64,000 nucleotides of DNA from Castellaniella sp034007085 (GTDB lineage: Bacteria; Pseudomonadota; Gammaproteobacteria; Burkholderiales; Burkholderiaceae_B). Each line of letters opens with the position of its first letter. Position 1 is the stretch's first letter. The notes under the pieces were generated by a model. That model searched no databases and was not told the origin of the DNA. It worked only from the letters and a program-made list of their open reading frames with translations. Where the stretch lies: positions 6,686 to 70,685 of the forward strand of contig NZ_JAVERO010000001.1 in assembly GCF_034007085.1 (NCBI RefSeq). Reading direction: 5' to 3'. Positions 1 to 6,856 of the stretch are shown here, piece after piece. The position numbers and the translations under genes were made by a program.

Positions 1-169
1 ATACATCGTCACGGCGGATGGCCGACCACCAGTCGGCCGTGGGGGTCTGCTGGCCAAAGGCCGCAAACGGCGCACTGGCGCCTAGCGTCAGCATCAGCAA
101 CAGCAACAGCGCCAAGCTGGCCAGGCCGCTGCGGCACGCACCTGAACGAAACGGGAAGGACAGGAACAT
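1..169 (-). CDS. Secreted protein, probable ankyrin-repeat protein (partial, C-terminus outside window)
   Basis: Only the first 56 codons lie in the window; the gene runs off its left edge. The ATG at 169 follows a GGAGG at 181-185. The N-terminus has arginines, then a long Leu/Ala-rich hydrophobic stretch ending in an Ala-rich cleavage-like site, which looks like a Sec signal peptide. The mature start contains DWWSAIRRDDV, which resembles the opening helix of an ankyrin repeat. In Bordetella relatives an ankyrin-repeat protein follows tatD, which supports the call by context. It is 48 bp downstream of tatD on the same strand and probably cotranscribed with it. The export signal is fairly clear; the ankyrin assignment is inference from few residues. 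Confidence 0.6.
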   Translation of the reverse strand, partial: MFLSFPFRSGACRSGLASLALLLLLMLTLGASAPFAAFGQQTPTADWWSAIRRDDV

Positions 170-217
170 GGCGGAACAAACCTCCGTCAATAAGCGGCCC
201 GGGCAGCGGGCCAGGAT

Positions 218-1000
218 TCAGGCGGTCGCAGCCGCCTTGGCAAACAGACGCCAGTAGTTTTCGGTACTGGCACGCTCGATCTCGGCCACGGGCACGCCGC
301 GCAATTCGGCGATTTTTTCGGCGACATGAATGACCCGGGACGGGTCGTTCATTTTGCCCCGGTACGGCACTGGCGCCAGGTAGGGGGCATCGGTCTCGAT
401 CAGCAGGCGATCCAGCGGCACCCTGCGGGCAACATCCTGGATCTGGGCCGCATTCTTGAAGGTCACGATCCCGGACAGGGAAATGTAGAAGCCCAGGTCC
501 AGGGCGCCTTGCGCCACGTCCCAGGATTCGGTGAAGCAATGCATGACGCCACCTGGGGCCTGTTCTTCGCGCATCAGGCGCAGCGTGTCTTCGGCGGCTG
601 CACGCGTGTGGATGATCAGTGGCAGCCCGGTTTCGTGCGCCGCGCGGATGTGGACACGGAAACGATCGCGCTGCCATTCCAGCGGTTCGCTCGATCGATA
701 GTAATCGAGCCCGGTCTCGCCGATGGCGACGACCCGAGGGTGTGCCGCGCGGCTGACCAGGTCTGCCAGGGTCGGCTCGATGCCGCCGTCATCCTCGGGG
801 TCATTGTCGGGATGCACGCCCACAGAGGCTCGCAGGAAGGAATGCTGCTCTACCAGATCGATCAGCCCGGGCCAGTCGCGCAGATTCACACTGACCACCA
901 GCGCGTGCCCCACGCCAGCCGTCCGCATCCGTTCCAGCACATCCGGCAGCTGGGCCCGCAGATCGGGAAAATTCAGGTGGCAGTGGGAATCGATATACAT
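218..1000 (-). CDS. tatD: TatD family metal-dependent hydrolase (DNase-like)
   Basis: This 260-residue protein is a full-length TatD/YcfH-type TIM-barrel hydrolase. It opens with MYIDSHCHLNF, whose HxH pair binds metal, and carries GVHPDN, AIGETGLDYY and a late LLIETDAPYLAP, the conserved metal and active-site motifs of the family. TatD proteins are cytoplasmic 3'-5' exonucleases or deoxyribonucleases linked to DNA repair and protein quality control; the exact substrate here is unknown. The ATG at 1000 is chosen because homologs begin exactly at MYIDSHCH; an upstream extension of the frame runs into holB and is not needed. It lies 11 bp after holB, so it is very likely in the mltG-tmk-holB operon. 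Confidence 0.93.
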   Translation of the reverse strand: MYIDSHCHLNFPDLRAQLPDVLERMRTAGVGHALVVSVNLRDWPGLIDLVEQHSFLRASVGVHPDNDPEDDGGIEPTLADLVSRAAHPRVVAIGETGLDYYRSSEPLEWQRDRFRVHIRAAHETGLPLIIHTRAAAEDTLRLMREEQAPGGVMHCFTESWDVAQGALDLGFYISLSGIVTFKNAAQIQDVARRVPLDRLLIETDAPYLAPVPYRGKMNDPSRVIHVAEKIAELRGVPVAEIERASTENYWRLFAKAAATA

Positions 1001-1011
1001 GTTGCAAGCGT

Positions 1012-2025
1012 TTATCGTGGCCGCACCGAGTGCAGCAGGGTGCGGGCGGCGTGGTCGGCCAGCAGTTTGGGGTTGAGCGGATGGCGCGCCAGGCGCTGTT
1101 GTTCCCGCAGCCAGGCAGCAGCGCGGGCCAGAGCCGCCGGGTCCAGTTTCTGGGCGATCGCGGCGATTTTCGCCGCCTGTCCAGGATAATAACGCGGCGG
1201 CAGGCCATGCACGCCCAGGCCCAGATCCAGCCACAGGCGCTGAAAACCGTCCACCCAATCAGCCGGTTCGCTGGCCTGCAGGGCATCGGCCAGCACGGCG
1301 CCGTCGCCACCGATACTGGCCTGCTCCAGGAACAGATCCAGCCAGTCGGGCATCACAGGCCGCCCCGCCTGGGCCTGATTCAGCGCCAGCAGCGGCGCAC
1401 CGCCTGCGGCGGCCAGCCTGGCAGCAGCGTCTTTGACGCCCTGTGCCTGCAGCCAGGCCAGGGATTCCGCTGCGGGCGGCAGTGCCAGGGGCAGGCGCCG
1501 GCAGCGTGACACCAGTGTCGGCAGCAGGCGGTCGGGCGCCTGGGCCGACAACAGGAACACGGTATGTTCGGGCGGTTCTTCCAGGATTTTCAGCAGCGCG
1601 TTGGCTGCGATGGTATTCAGGGATTCGGCCGGGTACAGCAGGGCCACGCGCCAGCCGCCCCGGTGGGTGGCGGTATTGAACCAGGGCAGCAGACTGCGGA
1701 TCTGTTCGATGCGGATTTCGCGCGAGGGCTGTTTCTTGGCGCCTTCGGCGACGTCCAGGGCGCCTTCGTGCATCGCCTGGGCATCGGGCCGGATGCGGCG
1801 CAGGTCGGGATGATTGCCGGCCGCCACCCAGCGGCAGGCCTGGCACGTGCCACAGGCCAGGCCGTCCCGGGGCGATTCGCACAGCAGGCTGGCGGCCCCT
1901 GCCAGGGCGAATTCCATTTGGCCGCACCCCGGCTGTCCATGGATCAGCCAGGCATGGGCAAAACGTTCGCGTGCCGCCAGCCAGCGGCGGGCCGGGGCCT
2001 GTTGCCAGGGCAGGAAAGCCGTCAT
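1012..2025 (-). CDS. holB: DNA polymerase III subunit delta'
   Basis: The 337-residue product is the delta' subunit of the DNA polymerase III clamp loader, which helps load the beta sliding clamp at primed sites. The N-terminal AAA+ fold has a degenerate P-loop (GQPGCGQM), as expected for this non-hydrolysing subunit. It is followed by a four-cysteine zinc module (CES..ACGTCQAC) around residues 50-65 and an SRCR motif near residue 160, the sensor/arginine-finger motif of clamp-loader subunits. The start overlaps the tmk stop by 4 bp (ATGA), so translation is probably coupled. Many relatives have a PilZ-domain gene between holB and tatD; here tatD follows directly. Confidence 0.93.
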   Translation of the reverse strand: MTAFLPWQQAPARRWLAARERFAHAWLIHGQPGCGQMEFALAGAASLLCESPRDGLACGTCQACRWVAAGNHPDLRRIRPDAQAMHEGALDVAEGAKKQPSREIRIEQIRSLLPWFNTATHRGGWRVALLYPAESLNTIAANALLKILEEPPEHTVFLLSAQAPDRLLPTLVSRCRRLPLALPPAAESLAWLQAQGVKDAAARLAAAGGAPLLALNQAQAGRPVMPDWLDLFLEQASIGGDGAVLADALQASEPADWVDGFQRLWLDLGLGVHGLPPRYYPGQAAKIAAIAQKLDPAALARAAAWLREQQRLARHPLNPKLLADHAARTLLHSVRPR

Positions 2026-2684
2026 GCCCGATCCTGCCCGCTTGATGCGGACGCGTAGCCGTGCGTGCGCAGCAACCCGTCCAGGATAGTGTCCAGTTCG
2101 GCGCGGATCTCTTCGATGCTCCAGCGCGCATCGAGAACCCGAAAACGATCCGGTTCGGCCGCCGCCCGGGCATGATAGGCCTGGCGTGTGCGTTCGAAGA
2201 ACGCGGCGTCCTCGCGTTCGAAACGATCGGCCTGTTCGCGCCCGCGCGACAGGCGTTCGCGGGCGATTTCCAGCGGCACGTCAAACAGCAGGGTGCAGTC
2301 CGGCCCCCTGCCCTGCTGCACCCAGTCTTCCAGAACGCGCACGGGTTCGGCACCGAGCGCGCGGCCACCGCCCTGGTAGGCAAATGAGGCATCGGTATAG
2401 CGATCACACAGCACCCACTGCCCGCGATCGAGCGCGGGCAGGATGCGCGTGCGCCAGTGTTCGTTGCGGGCGGCGAACATCAGCAGGGTCTCGGTGCGCA
2501 GATCCATGGGATGATGCAGCAGCAATTCGCGCAGACTCTCGCCCAGCGGCGTGCCACCGGGTTCCCGGGTGGACAACAGGTCCACTCCGGCCTGGCGCAG
2601 CCGGCGCTCGATCCAGGGGATGTGCGTGCTCTTGCCGGCCCCATCCAGGCCTTCGAGTGTAATGAAGCAGGCGCTCCGGGTCAT
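2022..2684 (-). CDS. tmk: Thymidylate kinase
   Basis: The 220-residue enzyme phosphorylates dTMP to dTDP with ATP in the cytoplasm, a required step of dTTP synthesis. The P-loop GLDGAGKST lies at residues 12-20, the DRYTDASFAYQG segment carries the DR(Y) catalytic and base-recognition motif, and an Arg-rich lid region (SRGREQADRFE) follows. Length is normal for bacterial Tmk. It starts 4 bp after the mltG stop and overlaps holB by 4 bp. The mltG-tmk-holB order is widely conserved in proteobacteria. Confidence 0.95.
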   Translation of the reverse strand: MTRSACFITLEGLDGAGKSTHIPWIERRLRQAGVDLLSTREPGGTPLGESLRELLLHHPMDLRTETLLMFAARNEHWRTRILPALDRGQWVLCDRYTDASFAYQGGGRALGAEPVRVLEDWVQQGRGPDCTLLFDVPLEIARERLSRGREQADRFEREDAAFFERTRQAYHARAAAEPDRFRVLDARWSIEEIRAELDTILDGLLRTHGYASASSGQDRA

Positions 2685-2688
2685 GGGG

Positions 2689-3687
2689 CTATCGTTTTAG
2701 GATGTATTTGCCGACGGCACGGTTATGCGCCGCCAGATTGGTGGAAAATTCACTGGTGCCGTCGCCCCGGGATACGAAATACAGGTATTGGTGCCGTTCC
2801 GGATGCAGGGCGGCCTCCAGGGCGGCCTGGCCCGGATTGGCAATGGGCGTGGGCGGCAGGCCCGCACGAGTATACGTGTTCCAGGGCGTATCACGTTCCA
2901 GGTCCTTCTTGCGCAGGCGGCCCTGGTAATCGGCACCCAGGCCATAAATCACGGTGGGATCGGTCTGCAGCGGCATGCCGATCCGCAGGCGATTGATGAA
3001 CACACCCGCCACCCGCGCCCGGTCGGCGCCATGGCCGGTTTCCTTTTCAACGATGGAAGCCAGGATCAGGGCCTGGTAGGGCGTTTCCAGCGGCAGGTCA
3101 CGATCGCGTCCCGCCCAGGCGCGTTCCAGGATCTGACGGCCAGCCTCGGCGGCCCGGCGCAGAATGTCCAGGTCGGAACTGCCCGGCGTGAACACGTAGG
3201 TGTCGGGGTGGAACAGGCCTTCGAGTGCCTGGGCCCGCAGCCCCAGGCGCTGGATCAGGGCCTGATCGTCCATGCCCCGCGTGTCATGGCGCACCTGGGG
3301 ATCTGCGTCCAGCGCCGCCCGGATCTGGGCAAAGGTCCAGCCTTCGGGAAAGGTCAGGCGGGCCTGGGTCATGTCCCCGTTGGCCATGCGTTCCAGCAGC
3401 ATCCAGGGCGTATCGCCCGCGCGGGCCTCGTAGGCACCGGCCTTGAGCAATTTGTCCCGCCCGCTCAGGCGAGCCAGCCAGACAAAAGCTTCGGGCTGGA
3501 TCTCGATGCCCGCGTCCTGCATCGTCTGCGCAATCTGGCGCGGCGTGCCGCCGGCGTCGATGAGATAGTCGACGACGGGCGAACGCATGGACACGGGCCG
3601 CTGCCACCCCCACCAGGCCGCTGCGGCGATGGCGAGCGCCAGCAACAGCAGGCCAGTGATCAGCAGCCAGAGAATCAGTTTTTTCAT
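2689..3687 (-). CDS. mltG: Endolytic murein transglycosylase MltG (YceG-like)
   Basis: The 332-residue protein is an inner-membrane lytic transglycosylase that cuts nascent glycan strands and acts as a terminase of peptidoglycan chain growth. It begins MKKLILWLL with one N-terminal membrane segment (about residues 4-25), then a LysM-like region and the YceG catalytic domain. The catalytic glutamate is in SIVEKETG, followed by GVFINRL and LQTDPTVIYGLG. The ATG at 3687 is chosen because it starts the membrane anchor; the upstream in-frame extension is not anchor-like. It heads the mltG-tmk-holB-tatD operon. A perfect 8-bp inverted repeat lies just upstream (3691-3711). Confidence 0.94.
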   Translation of the reverse strand: MKKLILWLLITGLLLLALAIAAAAWWGWQRPVSMRSPVVDYLIDAGGTPRQIAQTMQDAGIEIQPEAFVWLARLSGRDKLLKAGAYEARAGDTPWMLLERMANGDMTQARLTFPEGWTFAQIRAALDADPQVRHDTRGMDDQALIQRLGLRAQALEGLFHPDTYVFTPGSSDLDILRRAAEAGRQILERAWAGRDRDLPLETPYQALILASIVEKETGHGADRARVAGVFINRLRIGMPLQTDPTVIYGLGADYQGRLRKKDLERDTPWNTYTRAGLPPTPIANPGQAALEAALHPERHQYLYFVSRGDGTSEFSTNLAAHNRAVGKYILKR

Positions 3688-3690
3688 GCC

Positions 3691-3711
3691 CGCCAGTTTA
3701 ACGAACTGGCG
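3691..3711. repeat. 8-bp inverted repeat between yeiH and mltG
   Basis: CGCCAGTT and AACTGGCG flank a 5-base loop. It lies after the yeiH-type stop and just before the mltG start, both on the minus strand. There is no T-run on either side, so it is at best a weak terminator; it could equally be an operator or chance. Confidence 0.4.
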
Positions 3712-3733
3712 GGCCGGGCGGCGGAAATCGTGC

Positions 3734-4807
3734 TCAGATCTGGCCCACCAGCCACTGGACGCCCAGGCTGCTGAGCGAGACGGCTGCCCAGACACCCAGA
3801 CCCAGCAGCAGCGGACGGGTACCGGCCAGGGCCATGTGGCGCAGGTCGGACGACAGTCCGATGGCGGTTAGGGCCATGATGATCAAAAATTGCGACAGCA
3901 GATTCAGCGGTTCGAGCAGCGCGTCGGGAATCAGACCCAGGCTGCGAGTCGCCGAAGCCACCAAGAACCAGAGGATGAACCAGGGAAAGATCGTGGCCAG
4001 CGACACTCGGGTTTCCGAATGCTGATTGCGCCAGGCCGTCCAGAACGCGATGGCGATGCAGATCGGAATGATCAAGGTCGCCCGGGTCAGCTTGACGACG
4101 GTGGCGATGTCCCCCGCCGCCGCGCTGTAGCTATAGCCCGCCGCCACGACAGAGGAGGTGTCATTGATGGCGGTTCCGGCCCACAGGCCGAAGCCATGGT
4201 CGCTCAGCCCCATCCAATGGCCCAGGGGCGGGAACAACAGCACCGCAACGATATTGAACAGGAAGATCGTCGAAATCGACAAGGCGGTTTCGTGATCGTC
4301 GGGCTTGATGATCGGCGCCACGGCCGCGATGGCCGAGCCGCCGCAGATTGCGGTGCCGATGCCGATGAGCGTGCGCAGGCCGCCGCTCAGTTCCAGCCAG
4401 CGTCCCAGCAGCCAGGCCGCCAGGAACGCTGTGGACAGCGTGATCAGGGTCACGGCCAGGGACGAGGCCCCGGTTTTCATGACCTGGCCGAAACTCAGAC
4501 CGAAGCCCAGGCCGATGATGGACCATTTCAGCACCTGACGGCTGCTGAAGACCACGCCAGGGACGAAGATCGGGGACAGGCCCAGCACGTTGCGCCAAAG
4601 CATGCCCAGCAGGATGCCGAACACGGGGCCGCCGATCAGTGGAAAACGGGCACCCAGCCACCAGGCCGCCAGGCCCAGGCCGGCCGCCAGCAACAGGCCG
4701 TACCACAGCGAAGGCGCGCGCGAAGAGCCACCGTGCGGCGATGCCTGGACAGCAGGACGGCTGGCGGCGGATGGCAGGGGATGCGGAACGGCGGAAATGG
4801 GCAACAT
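3734..4807 (-). CDS. YeiH/YadS-type putative sulfate exporter family membrane protein
   Basis: The 357-residue polytopic membrane protein matches the YeiH family (once called conserved hypothetical 698), described as putative sulfate exporters. After a 30-residue Pro/Ser-rich N-terminus it has about nine or ten hydrophobic segments, with the family signatures FPLIGGPVFGILLG, WSIIGLGFGLSF, GIGTAICGGSAIAA and AGTAINDTSSVVAAG. Substrate is not established for most members. It is a single gene: 46 bp separate it from mltG and upstream lies an AT-rich stretch then a transposon. In related genomes mltG and ygfZ are often divergent neighbours, so this gene may itself have been inserted between them; that is inference. 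No LysR regulator, a common partner, is present. Confidence 0.85.
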   Translation of the reverse strand: MLPISAVPHPLPSAASRPAVQASPHGGSSRAPSLWYGLLLAAGLGLAAWWLGARFPLIGGPVFGILLGMLWRNVLGLSPIFVPGVVFSSRQVLKWSIIGLGFGLSFGQVMKTGASSLAVTLITLSTAFLAAWLLGRWLELSGGLRTLIGIGTAICGGSAIAAVAPIIKPDDHETALSISTIFLFNIVAVLLFPPLGHWMGLSDHGFGLWAGTAINDTSSVVAAGYSYSAAAGDIATVVKLTRATLIIPICIAIAFWTAWRNQHSETRVSLATIFPWFILWFLVASATRSLGLIPDALLEPLNLLSQFLIIMALTAIGLSSDLRHMALAGTRPLLLGLGVWAAVSLSSLGVQWLVGQI

Positions 4808-4938
4808 GCTGAAGACGCCTGGAATCGAGACAGACAGGCGGCCATTCTAAGCATCAGCAACCAATCAATAAATTCAAATCATCTTAGTATGAATATAAAA
4901 AATATTTAATTGGCTGGTGATGACCATGTGAACTGGCC
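4808..4938. other. AT-rich intergenic stretch upstream of the YeiH-type gene
   Basis: About 130 bases separate the membrane-protein start from the transposon end. Positions 4850-4915 are far more AT-rich than the rest of the window and contain runs such as aatataaaaaatattt. This is the natural place for the yeiH-type promoter on the minus strand, but I see no well-spaced -35/-10 pair that stands out. Confidence 0.4.
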
Positions 4939-4943
4939 GACTC
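4939..4943. repeat. Left 5-bp target-site duplication GACTC
   Basis: GACTC abuts the left inverted repeat (GGGG begins at 4944). The same GACTC follows the right inverted repeat at 7706-7710. Five-bp duplications are the standard product of Tn3-family transposition. Confidence 0.9.
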
Positions 4944-4969
4944 GGGGTTCGGGGAGCAATGGAACAGCC
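4944..4969 (+). repeat. Left terminal inverted repeat of the Tn3-family element
   Basis: It starts GGGGTTCGGGGAGCAATGGA and is identical over 26 bases to the reverse complement of 7680-7705. Further inward the two ends diverge, although GCTTAAG (left) and GCTTAG (right) appear close to where the inner edge of a usual 38-bp Tn3-family repeat would be. Confidence 0.92.
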
Positions 4970-4994
4970 TGATGATGCCGAGCGCTTAAGTCGG

Positions 4995-5312
4995 TTACCG
5001 CTGGCCGTCGTACTCCAACAAGCAGTAGCGCTCGATGCCCTCACGGGCGCGCTTCTTGCCGCGCACGAACTGGCTGTTGTTCTCGATGCGCAGCGTCAGC
5101 CGGATCGTGGCGACCTTCGGCGGATCAGCCTCGCCAGCACTCGTCGATGAGCCTGGCTGGGTCTGCGCCGGTTTCTTGTAGGGGCCGATCTCGACGCCGC
5201 GATGTCGCAGGTAGCTGTATAGCGTGCTCTTGGACACATGCAGCTTCTGCGCGATGGCGGCCACCGACAGCTTGCGCTCGCGGTACAGCGTGGCGAGTGG
5301 CGCGGCAGAGTC
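4995..5312 (-). pseudogene. C-terminal fragment of a helix-turn-helix protein, probably a Tn3-type long resolvase
   Basis: The 105 codons that look genuine run from about 5312 to the stop at 4995. The first part (LATLYRERKLSVAAIAQ, KLHVSKSTLYSYLRHRG) is a typical resolvase/invertase C-terminal helix-turn-helix. A Pro/Ser linker and a basic segment (RGKKRAREGIERYC) follow. There is no catalytic serine-recombinase domain; the frame stays open to 5426 but the added residues look random. The stop lies only 25 bp inside the left inverted repeat, so the 3' end may also be cut. Position next to a toxin-antitoxin pair and opposite to tnpA fits a tnpR remnant, since some Tn3-family resolvases carry C-terminal extensions. 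The resolvase identity is inference. Confidence 0.6.
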
Positions 5313-5403
5313 TTGTAAAACGAAAGTTTTATCGAACCGTTGCAAGCGATGACGATAAGGCGTACAAGCACCTATGCACTTAAACACCGTATTGGAGGGC
5401 GTC

Positions 5404-5643
5404 ATGAAGACCGTTCGCTGGAACATCGCCGTGTCGCCGGATGTAGATCAGTCCGTGCGCATGTTCATCGCCGCGCAGGGCGGCGGCCGCAAGGGTGACC
5501 TGTCGCGTTTCATCGAGGAAGCCGTGCGCGCCTACCTGCTGGAGCGCGCCGTCGATCAGGCCAAGACGGCCGCCGCCGGCATGAGCGAAACCGAACTGAC
5601 CGATCTCATCGACGAGGCTGTGCAATGGGCGCGTGAGCACTGA
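5404..5643 (+). CDS. Ribbon-helix-helix antitoxin of a PIN toxin-antitoxin pair
   Basis: The 79-residue protein starts at the ATG at 5404, preceded by GGAGG at 5394-5398. Its N-terminus MKTVRWNIAVSPDVDQ, then GRKGDLSRFIEEAVRAYLLE, has the beta-strand plus two-helix pattern of RHH (MetJ/Arc-like) repressors; an acidic C-terminal tail would contact the toxin. Antitoxins of this type bind their own promoter and neutralise the partner. The stop overlaps the toxin start (TGATG), so translation is coupled. Both genes look intact although the surrounding transposon is decayed, as expected if loss of the antitoxin is harmful to the cell. Confidence 0.88.
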   Translation: MKTVRWNIAVSPDVDQSVRMFIAAQGGGRKGDLSRFIEEAVRAYLLERAVDQAKTAAAGMSETELTDLIDEAVQWAREH

Positions 5644-6062
5644 TGCGCATCATCCTCGACACCAACGTGCTGCTGGGTGCGCTGATCTCCCCGCACGGCC
5701 CACCCGATGCGATCTATCGCGCCTGGCGCGCGGCGCGTTTCGAGCTGGTGACTTCGGCGGCGCAGCTCGATGAGCTGCGGCGGGTGAGCCGCTACCCCAA
5801 GCTCAAGACCATCCTGCCCGCGCACCGCGTCGGCACGATGGTCAACAACATGCAACGCGCCATCGTTCTGACGCAACTGCCGCCGCTGCCGGATGGCATT
5901 GACGCGAACGATCCAAACGATGCTTTCCTGCTGGCGATGGCTTTGGGCGGCGAGGTCGACTACCTGGTGACGGGTGACCGTCGCGCCGGGCAGCTGCAAC
6001 GCGGCAGCATTGAGCGCACGCGCATCGTCACGCCGGCCATCTTCTGCGCCGAGGCGCTTTGA
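5643..6062 (+). CDS. PIN-domain ribonuclease toxin (toxin component of a toxin-antitoxin pair)
   Basis: The 139-residue protein is a full PIN-domain toxin of the family labelled putative toxin-antitoxin system toxin component. It has the metal-binding acidic residues expected of PIN nucleases: Asp6 in RIILDTNVLLG, Glu in AAQLDELRRV (about residue 43), the NDPND segment near residue 90 and VTGDRRA near residue 112. PIN toxins are Mg-dependent RNases that stop translation when freed from their antitoxin. Its start overlaps the antitoxin stop by one base. The remains of tnpA begin only 3 bp after its stop, the position in which Tn3-family transposons are known to carry such pairs. Confidence 0.88.
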   Translation: MRIILDTNVLLGALISPHGPPDAIYRAWRAARFELVTSAAQLDELRRVSRYPKLKTILPAHRVGTMVNNMQRAIVLTQLPPLPDGIDANDPNDAFLLAMALGGEVDYLVTGDRRAGQLQRGSIERTRIVTPAIFCAEAL

Positions 6063-6065
6063 GCC

Positions 6066-6476
6066 ATGCCAGTCAGCTTCCTGGGCACTACGCGCTGCAA
6101 CTGAGACCACGGCCCGCTTTCTCGGCACCTTCCTGGAAGACCCGGCCGCCGTACCCGGCGCGGTACTGCATGCGCTGTCGTCCCAGCTCGGCATCGCCGA
6201 CCCCGACTGCGTGCTGCCCTACCGCGAGAGCGAGCAGCGCTGGCGGCACACGACCGAGATTCGCTCACGCATGGAGTCGCGCCTGTGGCGTCTGCTGCCG
6301 AGATCGGCAGCATCGACAAGACCATCCACACTCTGAACTTCATCGACGACGAGGCCCGCCGCCGCGCCACGCTGCTGCAATTGAACCTCGGCGAAGGCCG
6401 CCACAGCCTGGCGCGCGAGGTTTTCCACGGCAAACGCGGCAAGCTGCGACCCCTGAGCAGGAAGGACGACGTTTGA
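6066..6476 (+). pseudogene. tnpA: Tn3-family transposase tnpA, collapsed by internal deletions and a frameshift
   Basis: An intact Tn3 transposase needs about 3 kb; only 411 bp remain. At 6066 a start MPVSFL, typical of Tn3 transposases, is kept and then joins out of place to a segment reading HYALQL. At about 6101-6106 the frame shifts and continues TARFLGTFLEDPAAVPGAV and SQLGIADPDC...YRESEQRWRHTTEIRS, the N-terminal domain of Tn3 TnpA. Near 6285-6290 a large deletion joins this to AEIGSIDKTIH, then DDEARRRATLLQLNLGEGRH and AREVFHGKRG from the C-terminal catalytic region. The DDE catalytic core is otherwise absent. It ends LSRKDDV with a stop at 6474-6476, possibly after one more small deletion. 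No functional protein is expected. Confidence 0.9.
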
Positions 6477-6488
6477 GCCGCTTCAATC

Positions 6489-6698
6489 CTATCCGCAGCA
6501 TCCGCGCTGCTGCTGGATAGGCGGGCACGGCACCGAGCCGTAGGAGCAGAACACGCAGCAGTCGCCGGGCTTGGGGCGCAGCAGCGTGTGACACGCCGGG
6601 CACTCATCGTAGAACTGGCAGGCATCCGTCGGCATGGTCTCCTGCCAGGCGTGCCCGCACTGTGGGCAAGTCAGTATGGATTCGAGAATGATGGCCAT
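6489..6698 (-). CDS. GDCCVxC domain-containing small cysteine-rich protein
   Basis: The 69-residue protein has nine cysteines. N-terminal CPQC and a central CPAC look like zinc-ribbon knuckles; then comes the family-naming motif GDCCVFC and a late PCPP. Proteins of this family are short, of unproven function, and sometimes selenoproteins; they are often found beside mercury-resistance genes, which suggests a role in metal or thiol chemistry. Here it is the last gene of the minus-strand MerR operon, starting 7 bp after the merP remnant's stop, so it was probably once downstream of merT-merP. The stop is only 12 bp from the 3' end of the tnpA remnant on the other strand. Confidence 0.85.
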   Translation of the reverse strand: MAIILESILTCPQCGHAWQETMPTDACQFYDECPACHTLLRPKPGDCCVFCSYGSVPCPPIQQQRGCCG

Positions 6699-6705
6699 CG
6701 CGGCG

Positions 6706-6788
6706 TCACTTCTGCACGGCGGACGGGTAGCCCGCGTTGGTCGTGGTCTTGGTCAGCGCTTCCGGCTGGGCCTTGTCCGGGTCGTAGG
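6706..6788 (-). pseudogene. merP: 3' end of merP (periplasmic mercury-binding protein), remnant
   Basis: Read in its own frame, the 26 codons before the TGA at 6706-6708 give TYDPDKAQPEALTKTT, then TNAGYPSAVQK. The ending TNAGYPS-V-K is characteristic of MerP, the small periplasmic Hg(II)-binding protein. Everything upstream, including the metal-binding GMTCAAC motif and any merT, is missing: the reading frame is replaced at about 6788 by the start of a thioredoxin-like ORF in a different frame. This is direct evidence for an internal deletion in a former mer-type operon. Confidence 0.75.
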
Positions 6789-6856
6789 TTCTGGAGTTCC
6801 GCCTTGACGCCATCGCAGCGAGCGCAGCCAGGCACCTGGAACAGTTCGATCTTCAC
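6789..6856 (-). pseudogene. 5' fragment of a second thioredoxin-like gene, fused out of frame to the merP remnant
   Basis: A GTG start at 6856 overlaps the merR-type stop (GTGA). The first 22 codons read MKIELFQVPGCARCDGVKAE, with a CxxC redox motif right after the first beta strand, as in small thioredoxin-like proteins. The frame then becomes meaningless (QNLRPGQGPAGS) where the merP 3' end begins in another frame, and stops near 6671. I read this as a gene cut by the same deletion that removed merT and most of merP. Whether the short hybrid peptide is made is unknown. Confidence 0.65.

Noticed and set aside
5313..5426. N-terminal part of the helix-turn-helix open frame as a real protein start
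   Set aside because: Residues before DSAAPLATLY look random and overlap the upstream region of the antitoxin, so the frame is probably open by chance after a truncation.
5974..6336. A 120-codon open frame starting within the PIN gene
   Set aside because: Its first half is an out-of-frame reading of the toxin gene and its second half is the tnpA N-terminal remnant, so it is not one gene.
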